A stretch of 64,000 bases of DNA from contig NZ_CP136693.1 of the NCBI RefSeq assembly GCF_032922745.1, forward strand, positions 248,001-312,000. Reading direction: 5' to 3'. The notes below the pieces were generated by a model that saw only the letters and a list, made by a program, of their open reading frames with translations, had not been told where the DNA came from and did no database searches. Positions 9,031 through 18,076 of this stretch are shown piece by piece (position 1 is the stretch's first letter; each line of letters opens with the position of its first letter). The DNA is from Marinobacter salarius. Its GTDB lineage: Bacteria > Pseudomonadota > Gammaproteobacteria > Pseudomonadales > Oleiphilaceae. Position numbers and translations under genes: made by a program.

Positions 9031-9770
9031 CTTCATTTAACGTTCCACTCCTTGCTTCGGCTGCCCTCCTTCCGCCACCAACGCTGCGTTTTGATGGCGT
9101 AGCCTTCAGCCAGCAGGGTAAGGCACTGCTGGGCCCCTGCTCATTCACCCTGGACGGCACCGGCCCCACCCTGGTGATGGGGCCTAACGGGGCGGGCAAG
9201 AGTCTTCTGTTGCGGCTGGCTCACGGTTTGCTCCCACCGACTCAGGGACGGGTGGCCTGGTCAATTGAGAGACGCCCCCGTCAGGCGATGGTGTTCCAGC
9301 AACCGGTACTGTTGCGCCGCTCAGCCTTGGCGAATCTCGTTCACGCGTTAGCGGTGAATAATGTCCCCCGCAAGACACGTACAAAGATCGCTTGTGAGGC
9401 GCTTGAGCATTTTGGGCTGACCCCGTGCGCAAACACGTCCGCGCGCGTACTCTCCGGCGGCGAGCAGCAGCGCCTGGCACTGGCCCGTGCCTGGGTACTT
9501 GCTCCCCAGGTACTGTTTCTGGATGAACCTACCTCCGCACTCGACCCGGCGGCGATTAAAGGCGTGGAAGCCGCGGTACGCGAGTTTCATCAGCGGGGAA
9601 CGCGCATCGTCATGACCACTCACGATCTGCATCAGGCGAGGCGCCTTGCCGGGGATGTGTTGTTTCTCTCTGGCGGGAAAGTGTGTGAACACACCTCTGC
9701 CGAAACCTTTTTCAATAGCCCCGTCTCGCGGGAGGGGCAAGCGTTTATTGCCGGAGAACTGGTGGAATAG
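9027..9770 (+). CDS. tupC: Tungstate ABC transporter ATP-binding protein
   Basis: The ATPase subunit, 247 residues. Walker A GPNGAGKS at residues 52-59, Q-loop in VFQQPV about residue 91, signature LSGGEQQR at 142-149, Walker B VLFLDEPT ending about 169, and the switch His in MTTHDLHQ are all present. It lacks the C-terminal TOBE domain of ModC, as expected for TupC. It is coupled to tupB by the ATGA overlap and followed 69 bases later by tupA. Confidence 0.93.
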   Translation: MTSFNVPLLASAALLPPPTLRFDGVAFSQQGKALLGPCSFTLDGTGPTLVMGPNGAGKSLLLRLAHGLLPPTQGRVAWSIERRPRQAMVFQQPVLLRRSALANLVHALAVNNVPRKTRTKIACEALEHFGLTPCANTSARVLSGGEQQRLALARAWVLAPQVLFLDEPTSALDPAAIKGVEAAVREFHQRGTRIVMTTHDLHQARRLAGDVLFLSGGKVCEHTSAETFFNSPVSREGQAFIAGELVE

Positions 9771-9839
9771 TTCGGCTCTGACGGTTTTGCCGACGCGTTA
9801 CTCATTGGACGTTCGAAACACGCAAAAGGAGACAGCAAG

Positions 9840-10646
9840 ATGAAAAAGGCATTAATCCTTGTACTCGCAAGTGTCACCGGCATGAGCGTGGCGCTCGGCG
9901 CTTATGCCGATGACTACATCACCCTGGCCTCAACGACTTCAACCCAGAATTCGGGGCTGTTCGACGCCATTTTACCGCAGTTCGAAGAGGCCGCCGGCAT
10001 CGACGTGCGGGTGGTGGCGGTGGGCACCGGTCAGGCGTTTGAAATCGCCCGCCGCGGCGACGCCGACAGCCTCCTGGTACACGATACCGCCGGGGAAAAA
10101 CGCTTTGTTGAAAACGGCTTCGCCAGCGAGCGGGCCGATGTCATGTACAACGATTTCGTGTTGATTGGCCCTGCGAACGATCCGGCGAATATCGGGAAAG
10201 CACAAAGTGCCGCCGAGGCCTTCGCGGCGATTGCCCATGCCAAGGCACCCTTCACCTCACGCGGCGATGACAGCGGCACCAACCGCGCCGAGCTGCGCCT
10301 CTGGGAGAACGCCGGCGTCAGACCCGACGGCGACTGGTACCGCGAACTCGGTAGCGGCATGGGGCCAACGCTCAACACCGCTGCGGCCATGGATGCGTAC
10401 GTGATGTCGGACCGCGCCACCTGGGTGGCGTTTGGCAACCGCCAGAACCTGACGCTGCTTTTTGCCGGCGACGAAGTGCTGTTCAACCAGTATGGTAGCT
10501 TGCTGATCTCCGAAGAGAAGCACCCGCACCTTAAACACGATCTGGCGAAACAATGGCATAACTGGCTGATTTCCGGGGATGGCCAGCAAGCGATCGCGGA
10601 CTTCGAGGTGGACGGACAACAGCTGTTTTTCCCGAATGCCAAATAG
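9840..10646 (+). CDS. tupA: Tungstate-binding periplasmic protein
   Basis: A 268-residue secreted binding protein. The signal peptide is MKKALILVL followed by a core and GAYADDY. TTSTQNSGL directly after the mature N-terminus is the diagnostic TupA oxyanion motif. GTGQAFEIARRGDADSLLVH and RGDDSGTNRAE complete the ligand site. AAAGGAGA precedes the ATG. TupA proteins usually prefer tungstate strongly over molybdate, which suggests that the FDH encoded downstream may take tungsten; that last step is inference. Confidence 0.94.
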   Translation: MKKALILVLASVTGMSVALGAYADDYITLASTTSTQNSGLFDAILPQFEEAAGIDVRVVAVGTGQAFEIARRGDADSLLVHDTAGEKRFVENGFASERADVMYNDFVLIGPANDPANIGKAQSAAEAFAAIAHAKAPFTSRGDDSGTNRAELRLWENAGVRPDGDWYRELGSGMGPTLNTAAAMDAYVMSDRATWVAFGNRQNLTLLFAGDEVLFNQYGSLLISEEKHPHLKHDLAKQWHNWLISGDGQQAIADFEVDGQQLFFPNAK

Positions 10647-10711
10647 GCTAATCTCTGGGGACGTGCATCGATATTCAAATCCGTGGCGTTCCTGGAAGAG
10701 CTATAACAACA

Positions 10712-11581
10712 ATGACCATTAATCCGACACTGCCCGATCCCAAAGACCCTCGTCTGTCCCGCGCCGTCGAGGGCGTTGATGAAAACGGTCAATCAAAGTC
10801 CATCAGCGTGATCGAAGAGCGCCCCCTGACGATCTATCTGAACAGCCAGGAAATCGTCACCGCCATGACCATTGGCGATCACCCGGAGTATCTGGCCCTC
10901 GGTTTTCTCCTGAATCAGGGCATGCTGAAAGAAACCGATCAGGTCACCAGGATTGACTTCGACGAAGAGCTGGACGTCGCAGTGGTCCGAACCGCAGGTG
11001 TTACCGATGTCGAGGACAAACTGGAAAAGAAAACCCGCACGTCCGGCTGCGCCGTGGGCACGGTATTTGGTGACATGATGGCAGGGCTTGACGGGTTGTC
11101 GCTACCGGACACACCGGTGCACACCAGCACGTTTTACGATCTCTCCTACCAGATCAACCATACCCCAAGCCTGTACATGGAAACCGGTGCCATTCACGGC
11201 ACGGTTCTGTGTCAGGACCGCCAGATTCTGGCGTACATGGAGGATGTCGGACGCCACAACGCGGTGGACAAGATCGCAGGATGGATGTACCTGAACGGAA
11301 TCACCGCCGCCGACAAAGTCCTCTACACCACAGGCCGACTGACCTCCGAAATGGTCATCAAAACGTCCCTGATGGGGATCCCGACCCTGATCAGCCGGTC
11401 CGGTTTTACCGCCTGGGGCGTCGATATTGCACGGCAGGTCGGATTGACCCTGATCGGTCGGATGCGCGGTAAAAAGTTTACCTGCCTCAGCGGCCAGCAC
11501 CGTCTGGTGTTCGATCAGGACTTGTCACAGGTTCCTGATGAGGACAAAAAACACCGTCGAAAAGGGGCCGGGCATGACTGA
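10712..11581 (+). CDS. fdhD: Formate dehydrogenase accessory sulfurtransferase FdhD
   Basis: FdhD moves sulfur from a cysteine desulfurase to the Mo/W-bis-MGD cofactor before insertion into FDH. The 289-residue protein has the family motifs MEDVGRHNAVDKIAGW, TTGRLTSEMVIK and GLTLIGRMRGKKF. The active loop reads TRTSGCAVGT: Cys113 is present, but the second Cys of the classic CxxC motif is Gly116. It starts 65 bases after tupA and overlaps mobA by 8 bases, so cofactor transfer and synthesis are probably co-expressed. Confidence 0.93.
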   Translation: MTINPTLPDPKDPRLSRAVEGVDENGQSKSISVIEERPLTIYLNSQEIVTAMTIGDHPEYLALGFLLNQGMLKETDQVTRIDFDEELDVAVVRTAGVTDVEDKLEKKTRTSGCAVGTVFGDMMAGLDGLSLPDTPVHTSTFYDLSYQINHTPSLYMETGAIHGTVLCQDRQILAYMEDVGRHNAVDKIAGWMYLNGITAADKVLYTTGRLTSEMVIKTSLMGIPTLISRSGFTAWGVDIARQVGLTLIGRMRGKKFTCLSGQHRLVFDQDLSQVPDEDKKHRRKGAGHD

Positions 11582-12161
11582 GTGCGCGGTCATTCTGGCG
11601 GGCGGCCGGGCCAACCGGATGGGCGGCGGTGACAAGGGACGATTGATGCTGGGTAATCAGTCGCTGATCCAGCGGGTTATTGATCGAATCACGCCACAGG
11701 TGGATGCCGTAGTGTTGAACGCCAATGGCGACCTGAGCCGGTTTGAGGATCTGGGGTTGCCGGTGGTAGCCGATTCCATCGGCGATTTTCCCGGCCCGCT
11801 GGCGGGGGTTCTGGCCGGCATGGATTGGGCAGCCGAACAGGGGCACGAGTGGGTAATCAGCGTTGCGGCGGACACCCCATCGTTTCCCCTGGATCTGGCT
11901 GCACGGTTGGCCGGGCATGACACCCCGGTGGCTTTGGCAGCGACGCCAGACCCGGAACGCGGCCGCCTGCCCCAGCCGACCTTTGGCCGTTGGCCGGTCG
12001 CGTTGCGGCATGATCTGCGAGCCGCCCTGCACGACGGCGTGCGCAAAATCCGCCAGTGGACACAAGCCCAGGGAGAAACGCTGGTGGTGTTTGCCGAGGA
12101 CGACTTTTTTAACATCAATACACCGGAAGACCTGGCCTGGGCGGAGAAGCACCTGAAGTGA
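11574..12161 (+). CDS. mobA: Molybdenum cofactor guanylyltransferase MobA
   Basis: Adds GMP to Mo-molybdopterin to make the MGD cofactor used by the DMSO-reductase family, including FDH. The N-terminal nucleotidyltransferase motif LAGGRANRMGGGDKG is at residues 6-20. GDFPGPLAGVLAGM and a late NINTPEDL also match. The ATG at 11574 gives 195 residues and places the LAGG motif at the usual distance; an earlier ATG at 11538 would add 12 untypical residues. It overlaps fdhD by 8 bases and mobB by 4. Confidence 0.93.
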   Translation: MTECAVILAGGRANRMGGGDKGRLMLGNQSLIQRVIDRITPQVDAVVLNANGDLSRFEDLGLPVVADSIGDFPGPLAGVLAGMDWAAEQGHEWVISVAADTPSFPLDLAARLAGHDTPVALAATPDPERGRLPQPTFGRWPVALRHDLRAALHDGVRKIRQWTQAQGETLVVFAEDDFFNINTPEDLAWAEKHLK

Positions 12162-12649
12162 ATGTCATCGGCATTGTGGGCTGGAAGAACAGCGGAAAAA
12201 CCACGCTGGCAGCGGCCCTGATTCGCGAGCTGTCCCGCAGGGGGTTAACGGTTAACTCGATCAAGCACGCCCATCATGGGGTAGATGTCGACCAGCCCGG
12301 CACCGACAGCTACAAGCACCGCGATGCCGGGGCACGTGAGGTCATCCTGGCGGGCGGGCAGCGCTTTGCCATCATGCACGAGTTGCGCGGCGCTGAAGAG
12401 CCAACGCTGGATGAATTGCTGGCGCGGCTGGGCCCCTGCGACTGGGTGGTGGTCGAGGGCTTTAAAACCCACGCACATCCCAAGATTGAAGTGCACCGGC
12501 GTGAGTCCGAGCGTGCGCCCCTGTACCCGGAGGACGCCAGCATCATCGCCCTGGTGGCCGACTATGTGGCGGATTTCCCGGGCCCTGTGTTCGATGTAAA
12601 CAACATACCCGCCATCGCTGACTTTATTCTGAGCCCAGGGAAATCATGA
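12158..12649 (+). CDS. mobB: Molybdopterin-guanine dinucleotide biosynthesis protein MobB
   Basis: A 163-residue GTP-binding protein that assists MobA. The P-loop GWKNSGKTT is at residues 8-16. KHAHHGVDVDQPGTDSYKH is the MobB substrate loop and VVVEGFKTHAHPKIEVHR is the family signature. The start is a GTG whose last bases are part of the mobA stop (GTGA); the gene in turn overlaps moeA by four bases. Confidence 0.94.
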   Translation: MNVIGIVGWKNSGKTTLAAALIRELSRRGLTVNSIKHAHHGVDVDQPGTDSYKHRDAGAREVILAGGQRFAIMHELRGAEEPTLDELLARLGPCDWVVVEGFKTHAHPKIEVHRRESERAPLYPEDASIIALVADYVADFPGPVFDVNNIPAIADFILSPGKS

Positions 12650-13908
12650 ACGGGAAAGCAACGACGCCACTTCGTAACGATTGTTTCGCCCTACCCCCGG
12701 GCGTGAACTGGACGCCGGTGGAAGAGGCGCTGGAACGATTGCACTCGCGTTTACATTCGGTGGTGGGGGTGGAACACGCCGTTCCGCTGTCGCAGGTCAA
12801 CGGTCGGATTCTGGCGAACGACGTCCAAGCACCTCGCGCCCACCCTCCGAGCAACAATTCCGCGGTCGATGGCTATGCCTTCGCAGGGCCGTTGACGGAC
12901 GTGCCCTGCACCCTGCCCCTGATTAATGGCCGCAGTGCCGCCGGGGAACCGTATACGGGCAATGTGCCTGCGGGCCACGCCATCCGGATTCTGACCGGCG
13001 CGGTGATTCCGGCCGGCGCGGATACCGTGGTCCTCGAAGAAGACTGCGAGGTCATCGATGGTCACCTGCATCTAAACGGTACGTTGAAAGCGGGCGCCAA
13101 TGCCCGCAAAGCCGGCGAGGATATCAAGGCACAGGACAGGATTCTTAATGCTGGAACCCGTCTGACCCCAACCCAGATTTCAGTACTTGCCAGTGTCGGC
13201 ATCGAATCAGTGGATGTCTATCAGCAGCTGCGCGTCGGCGTTTTATCCACGGGCGATGAAGTAAAGCCCGTCGGCTCAGCGGTCACCGATTGGCAGATCT
13301 ATGACGCCAACCGGCCGATGCTGAGCGCCCTGGTGACGCAGCTCGGCTATGAGTTGGTGGACCTGGGCCATGCACTCGATCGTGCCGATGAAGTCAAAGC
13401 GGCCTTGGAGCGCGGCGCGGAACAATGCGATCTGATCCTGACCAGCGGTGGTGTGTCTGCCGGCGACGAGGATCACGTGTCTAAAACGCTGAAAGCACAC
13501 GGCGACATCAGTAACTGGCGTATTGCGATCAAACCGGGCCGCCCACTGGCGCTGGCCATGTTCAGGGGAACACCTGTGGTGGGTCTGCCAGGAAACCCGG
13601 TCGCCGCCTGGGTCTGCGCACTGCGTTTTGGCGCGCCAGCGATGGCATTGCTGGCAGGCGGAACCTGGTTCGAACCTCAGGGCTATCTCATGCCCGCTGG
13701 TTTCTCCAAAAACAAGAAACCGGGGCGCAGCGAGATGTTGCGGGCCCGCATTAGGGACGGGCAGGTTGAGGTGTTCGGTTCTGAGGGCTCTGGACGTGTA
13801 ACCGGCCTGGCCTGGTCCGAGGGTTTGGTGGAGCTCGATGAAAGCGCCCGACAGATAGAACCGGGCACGCCGGTGCGGTTTATCCCTTATGGCAGTTTCG
13901 GACTGTAA
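12646..13908 (+). CDS. moeA: Molybdopterin molybdenumtransferase MoeA
   Basis: Inserts molybdate (or tungstate) into molybdopterin. 420 residues with the MoeA order: N-terminal NNSAVDGYAF, GRSAAGEPYTGNVPAGHAIRILTGAVIPAGADTVV, then the MoCF-like domain with LSTGDEV, YDANRPML, TSGGVSAGDEDHV, KPGRPLALAMF and GLPGNPVAAWV, and a C-terminal domain IV. It ends one base before the stop of the convergent DUF6505 gene, so there is no room for a separate terminator. Confidence 0.95.
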   Translation: MNGKATTPLRNDCFALPPGVNWTPVEEALERLHSRLHSVVGVEHAVPLSQVNGRILANDVQAPRAHPPSNNSAVDGYAFAGPLTDVPCTLPLINGRSAAGEPYTGNVPAGHAIRILTGAVIPAGADTVVLEEDCEVIDGHLHLNGTLKAGANARKAGEDIKAQDRILNAGTRLTPTQISVLASVGIESVDVYQQLRVGVLSTGDEVKPVGSAVTDWQIYDANRPMLSALVTQLGYELVDLGHALDRADEVKAALERGAEQCDLILTSGGVSAGDEDHVSKTLKAHGDISNWRIAIKPGRPLALAMFRGTPVVGLPGNPVAAWVCALRFGAPAMALLAGGTWFEPQGYLMPAGFSKNKKPGRSEMLRARIRDGQVEVFGSEGSGRVTGLAWSEGLVELDESARQIEPGTPVRFIPYGSFGL

Positions 13909-14385
13909 TCAGTCAACGCTGCCATGGACGGCAAAGGCCTCCAGCGAGGCATCCTGCGGGGCCCGGGAGCGATAGGTCTCCTCAACACCCAGTTCGGTGA
14001 GCGTGCGGCTGACCATCAAAAGCGTGTTGTCCTCGAAGTCCTCGCACATGCTGCGCATCTGGTCGATTTCTTCGCAGGCGACCGGATAGGCCGCATCGAT
14101 ACCCGGTGCGCCGTAACACTCAACAAACGTCTGCGCCAGAACCTGACGTAACTGTTCCAATTCCGCGTCGGTGATGTCGCACACGCCCACAAAAGTGGCG
14201 CGACCGCCTGACTCGATGCTGTACCAACCATTGCTGAAGGCCTGCCGGGCCTTCCCCTTCAGGTCCGCCTCGGTCCAGTTGGAGAACTCAAACCCGCCGG
14301 ATATCGCCCATTCACCGCTGGGAGCCGGCACATCAAATACATTGTCATCGGATACATCCAGTCGCAGGATTCGGGCCAGTTTCAT
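13909..14385 (-). CDS. DUF6505 family protein, FDH-associated
   Basis: A 158-residue soluble protein with no catalytic motif that I recognise. It opens KLARILRLDVSDDNVFDVPA, has GEWAISGGFEF and AFSNGWYSIESGG in the middle, and an acidic C-terminal half (EEIDQMRSMCEDFEDN). It matches the DUF6505 family as I remember it, found next to FDH accessory genes. The ATG overlaps the end of the ligase-like gene by 4 bases, so the two are translationally coupled. The function is unknown; a role in FDH maturation is an inference from position only. Confidence 0.65.
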   Translation of the reverse strand: MKLARILRLDVSDDNVFDVPAPSGEWAISGGFEFSNWTEADLKGKARQAFSNGWYSIESGGRATFVGVCDITDAELEQLRQVLAQTFVECYGAPGIDAAYPVACEEIDQMRSMCEDFEDNTLLMVSRTLTELGVEETYRSRAPQDASLEAFAVHGSVD

Positions 14386-15086
14386 ACGTGCTCCGCGAAT
14401 TCGATCAAACTCACTGTTTCAGTCATGACATCCTGGCGCAACAGCATTCGGCCCTTTTCATCCAGGCCCACAAAGAGCCCGGGCTTTGGCAGGTCGATCA
14501 TTTTGCCCAGGGTGTCACAGCGTGGCCGCCACTCATTGTGTATACGCTCGAAGCCACTGTCCATGAAGTAAGTCAGCCACAGCAATGTGTGTTTGGACCA
14601 GCTTTCCAGAAGCGCCATGGGCGTGATCTCAACACAGCCTTCCTCATGCAGACAGGTCTGGTTCGGCGTCTCGCCCGGCTCGCCGCCCACTGGCAAGAAA
14701 GGCACATCGATGCCAACCACCAGCCAGTTCGGATGGGCGCTGGGGTCTGACACATCCGCGGCAAAGCGGACACCGCCGCACACCGCGCCATTGACCTTGA
14801 TACGATCGGGCCATTGGAAGTACACCGGCACCTCGGGCGGGGCCAGTGCGCCCAGGCTTTCAGCCAGGCCTATCTGGGCCACGTAGACCGCCTGAACAGC
14901 TTCTTCCAGTGGGGTTTCCGGCGCCAGCACCAGGGCCGCGCGCAAGACGTCCACCGCGTCGGAATAGAAAATCGTGCCGGAATCGACCCCGGCGATGGCG
15001 CGGCTGACGGCCTTATCAAACGGATCCGTCTGGTTTGGCACCCATTCCCCCGTAAACAGCGGCGGTAACCGCGGTGACACACTCAT
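14382..15086 (-). CDS. Biotin/lipoate protein ligase-like protein (BPL_LplA_LipB_2 type)
   Basis: 234 residues. It begins PRLPPLFTGEWVPNQTDPFDKAV and carries the ligase-fold core WPDRIKVNGAVCGGVRF (about residues 92-108), GIDVPFLP and a C-terminal small domain. In classical biotin ligases a Lys follows the WPND motif and binds the acyl-adenylate. By my unaided alignment the equivalent residue is Val102, so ordinary ligase activity is doubtful. It lies between the Mrp-type ATPase and DUF6505 with 4-base overlaps on both sides. The tight coupling to FDH accessory genes suggests a role in cofactor handling or subunit maturation, not biotin metabolism. Confidence 0.72.
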   Translation of the reverse strand: MSVSPRLPPLFTGEWVPNQTDPFDKAVSRAIAGVDSGTIFYSDAVDVLRAALVLAPETPLEEAVQAVYVAQIGLAESLGALAPPEVPVYFQWPDRIKVNGAVCGGVRFAADVSDPSAHPNWLVVGIDVPFLPVGGEPGETPNQTCLHEEGCVEITPMALLESWSKHTLLWLTYFMDSGFERIHNEWRPRCDTLGKMIDLPKPGLFVGLDEKGRMLLRQDVMTETVSLIEFAEHV

Positions 15087-15928
15087 CGCATGGCCTCGGC
15101 GTACACGTCAGAGGCGATAAGTTCATCGGCGATGCGCTGGAAGGCCCGCGACTGAGGGCTATCCGGCTTTGACACTACAATCGGTACACCGCCATCCGAA
15201 CCAACACGGATATCCAGATCCAGCGGAATCTCGCCCAGGAAGGGCGCGCCCAATTTTTCAGCCTCCGCCCTGGCGCCGCCGTGCCCAAAAGGATGGTGCT
15301 CTTTGCCGCAACCATCGCAGATAAAGGAGGCCATGTTTTCAATCAGTCCGAACAGGGGCACGTCCATCCGTTTGAACATATCGATGCCTTTGCGCGCATC
15401 CATTAACGCGATGTCCTGGGGGGTCGAGACCACTACCGCCCCGGCGACAAAGAATTTCTGGCTCAGGGTCATCTGGACATCACCGGTGCCTGGGGGCAGA
15501 TCCACCAGCAGGACATCCAGCCGGCCCCAGTCCACCTGGTTCATCATCTGTTGCAGGGCGCCCATCAACATGGGCCCGCGCCAGACAATGGCCTCATCAT
15601 CGGAGGCCATCAGGCCCAGGGACATCAGGGTCACCCCGTGATTGCGCAGCGGCAGTATGGTATTTCCGTCGGGGCTGGAAGGCCGGCCTGAAACACCCAT
15701 CATGCGGGGCTGGCTGGGACCGTACACGTCGGCGTCCAACAGGCCCACTTTCAGACCTTTCGAGGCCAGTGCAACCGCCAGGTTGGAGGCCACTGTCGAC
15801 TTGCCAACGCCCCCTTTACCGGAGGCAATAGCGATGATGCGGTCAACGCCTTTCGGGTTCTTGTCCTGAGGCCGGGGGGCGTCGGTACCAATCAGGTTCG
15901 GTTTTCCTACTTCGGTGTATTCAACCAT
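15083..15928 (-). CDS. Mrp/NBP35-type P-loop ATPase, FeS carrier
   Basis: A 281-residue Mrp/ApbC family protein. The deviant Walker A ASGKGGVGKST is at about residues 35-45, switch I in DADVYGPSQPRMMG and Walker B in LLVDLPPGTGD. A CxxC pair in ICDGCGKEHHPFGHGG near residue 208 is the FeS-binding site formed at the dimer interface. It lacks the N-terminal DUF59 domain of many Mrp proteins. The gene is the second of a - strand set whose first member is the poly-ferredoxin and is coupled to the ligase-like gene by a 4-base overlap. It probably loads FeS clusters onto FDH subunits or the neighbouring poly-ferredoxin. Confidence 0.85.
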   Translation of the reverse strand: MVEYTEVGKPNLIGTDAPRPQDKNPKGVDRIIAIASGKGGVGKSTVASNLAVALASKGLKVGLLDADVYGPSQPRMMGVSGRPSSPDGNTILPLRNHGVTLMSLGLMASDDEAIVWRGPMLMGALQQMMNQVDWGRLDVLLVDLPPGTGDVQMTLSQKFFVAGAVVVSTPQDIALMDARKGIDMFKRMDVPLFGLIENMASFICDGCGKEHHPFGHGGARAEAEKLGAPFLGEIPLDLDIRVGSDGGVPIVVSKPDSPQSRAFQRIADELIASDVYAEAMR

Positions 15929-15947
15929 GTCGCGTCCTGTTTTTGTT

Positions 15948-17927
15948 TTAGCTGTCCAGGTAGTCGTCTCTGGTGCGAACCCTGGGGCGCTCCCCCCCTG
16001 CCAGGGGCGCGCTTTCCCCGTGGAACTGAGATTTCACCCGACAGTCGTCACACATCTTTATGAGTTGGACGTTATCAGCGTTTTTGTACATCCAGTGCTG
16101 GTTTTCCAGTTTTTCAACGATCCGGTTGATGGTGCTGGCAACACCGAAGGGCCTTCCACACTTGATGCATTCGAAAGGCTCCTCGCCGTGCAGTGCCCGG
16201 GCACTTAGCGCACCCTTGGACAGATCCAGTTGCGGCTTCAGGTTGATGGCAGTCTCGGGGCAGGTGCTTTCGCACACGCCGCACTGAACACAGGCATTTT
16301 CCGTGAACTGAACCTCCGGCCGGTCCGGATGGTCGCCGAGGGCGCCAGTTGGACACAGAGACACACAGGCCAGACAGAGCGTGCATTTATCGGAATCGAT
16401 TTCGATAGCGCCATAGGGCGCGCCCTGTGGCAGCGGAATCGGCGCTTCAACACCGTTTGCCATCGCACTGACGGTCACCCGTGTAATGTCACGGCGGCCG
16501 CCGACCAGTAATACGGGCTCGCTGACACGCCCCGCATTGTCCCCTTCAACACTGAGCTCGTTAGCTGCAACCACTCGAATCCGGCTGGGCGAATGGTGGG
16601 CACCGCTCACCATGGCCTGAGCCAGCTCCACTTCCGCGGCAACGGCCTGGCGGTCAGTCTCGTTATCCGCCAGCAGCAGGACTTCCGCATAGCCGGCGCC
16701 CAATGCGGCCAAGATCTCGGCATGGCCAATACGATCGATATGCTCGAGCCCCATCGGAATCAGATCGTCCGCCAGCCCATCGCCGTACCGTGCCAGGTGC
16801 GCCATGGCCTCACCACCGGCGTTCAGGGTATGAAACACAAGGCGTGGAGATTCTTCGGTATGTTCACGATAAACCCTGGCCATCACCTCCACGGCTTTGG
16901 TCAGGGCTTCGAAAGGGCTTTCGGTCATAGTGATGGCTGAGGTCGGGCAAACAGCCGCGCAGGAGCCACAGCCGGCACAGATATCCGAATCAATTTGCAC
17001 GTGGTCGCCAAACGAAAAAATGGCCTCGGTGGGACAGACGTCCAGGCAGCGGGTACAGCCGGTTTTGTTGGCCCGGGAGTGGGCGCACAGGGAATCCTCC
17101 AACCTGAAGTAAACGGTTTTCTCGAACTCACCGACCCGCTCCCGGGCCGTCAGGGCAATACGCTCCAATTCCCCGGTTTTGGCGGGGTCGGCCCAGAAAT
17201 AACCGTTGCGCTTCTGATAACTGGGAAAGGCCGGAGCGCCACCACGGAGGTCGATAAACACATCGCACTCGCTGTGAGCGGTGGCTTGTACCTCGCCATA
17301 ACCCAGTGCACCACGGCCGGCGGGATTCAGGGTTTGCAACTGGGCAAACTCCATCCTGAAATGGCCCAGCGCGCCATAGGCTGACGTCAGCCGGCCCTTC
17401 GCCACGTCGTAGGCGGCAGAGGGTAGCTGTATGGGACCGGCGTCATTGACAATACAGGTAACCCCCAGCTCGTCCTGCACCAGCTCGGCCATCCTTATGG
17501 CCTGCTCAGTAGGGCCGACGATACAGCACACTCCGCTGGAGCGGATCGTTTTTGCAGGCGCTATCGGAGCCGGGAGTTGGGCCGCAGCAACCAGGGCCGC
17601 TTGTTTGGCGCGCAGGCGTTTAGGGTTTGCACTCGCGGCCCCCCAACCTGCCCGGTCCCGGATGTCGATGGTGCCCAGCGGTGCGGAATGCCCGGTTTCG
17701 GCCTGAACATCCTCGCCCAGACGCTCGAACAGGGCAGCCTGCTGGCCACAGGCAATGAGTACGTCTGCATCACCACCCAGATGCTCAGCGGCCGTCTTCA
17801 TGTCATGGCCGCACAGTTGATCCACCGCGATGACCTGCTCGGCGGCTGCGGCCTTGCGCAGCGCCTCTGGATCAAAGGACTGTGTTTTATCGCAACTGCA
17901 TAGCAGTAAGGTCTTGGGTGCCGTCAT
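15948..17927 (-). CDS. Poly-ferredoxin (multi-4Fe-4S protein) of the FDH accessory operon
   Basis: A soluble 659-residue protein. I start it at the ATG at 17927 (MTAPKTLLLCSCDKT); an earlier ATG at 18014 would add 29 basic, unfolded-looking residues. The N-terminal 250 residues resemble a Rossmann-like or hydrogenase-delta-type region. Four 4Fe-4S motifs follow: CTRCLDVCP, CAGCGSCAAVCP, CTLCLACVSLCP and CVQCGVCESTCP. A final CIKCGRPFG and CDDC pair could bind another cluster or zinc. It is divergent from DUF3305-DUF3306 and heads the Mrp/ligase-like/DUF6505 set. A role as an electron conduit or FeS donor for FDH is inferred from context. Confidence 0.85.
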   Translation of the reverse strand: MTAPKTLLLCSCDKTQSFDPEALRKAAAAEQVIAVDQLCGHDMKTAAEHLGGDADVLIACGQQAALFERLGEDVQAETGHSAPLGTIDIRDRAGWGAASANPKRLRAKQAALVAAAQLPAPIAPAKTIRSSGVCCIVGPTEQAIRMAELVQDELGVTCIVNDAGPIQLPSAAYDVAKGRLTSAYGALGHFRMEFAQLQTLNPAGRGALGYGEVQATAHSECDVFIDLRGGAPAFPSYQKRNGYFWADPAKTGELERIALTARERVGEFEKTVYFRLEDSLCAHSRANKTGCTRCLDVCPTEAIFSFGDHVQIDSDICAGCGSCAAVCPTSAITMTESPFEALTKAVEVMARVYREHTEESPRLVFHTLNAGGEAMAHLARYGDGLADDLIPMGLEHIDRIGHAEILAALGAGYAEVLLLADNETDRQAVAAEVELAQAMVSGAHHSPSRIRVVAANELSVEGDNAGRVSEPVLLVGGRRDITRVTVSAMANGVEAPIPLPQGAPYGAIEIDSDKCTLCLACVSLCPTGALGDHPDRPEVQFTENACVQCGVCESTCPETAINLKPQLDLSKGALSARALHGEEPFECIKCGRPFGVASTINRIVEKLENQHWMYKNADNVQLIKMCDDCRVKSQFHGESAPLAGGERPRVRTRDDYLDS

Positions 17928-18076
17928 CAGGAATCTGACTCTTTTCGTTGTTGTTATACGTATACGAATCACTATAGCTCTTCGAGCATGACACAGCGGT
18001 TTGTTTTTAGACAATCGGAAAGTTGGATATTTTTTGACCTCCTGCTAGCTTGAAGGAATAACAAAAGAGAGCAGCC
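17928..18076. promoter_or_regulatory. Divergent FDH accessory promoter region with a TATACGTATA palindrome
   Basis: The 149-bp gap separates the poly-ferredoxin gene from DUF3305. A perfect palindrome TATACGTATA lies at 17955-17964, extended by GTT on one side and CGAA on the other, and is the best operator candidate. GAGAG just before 18077 is the ribosome site for DUF3305. The site resembles but does not match the GTATACAA boxes of the purine genes. Confidence 0.4.

Noticed and set aside
10031..10792. 253-codon - strand frame across tupA and the fdhD start
   Set aside because: It crosses two real genes and a ribosome site and has Ser/Arg-rich antisense composition.
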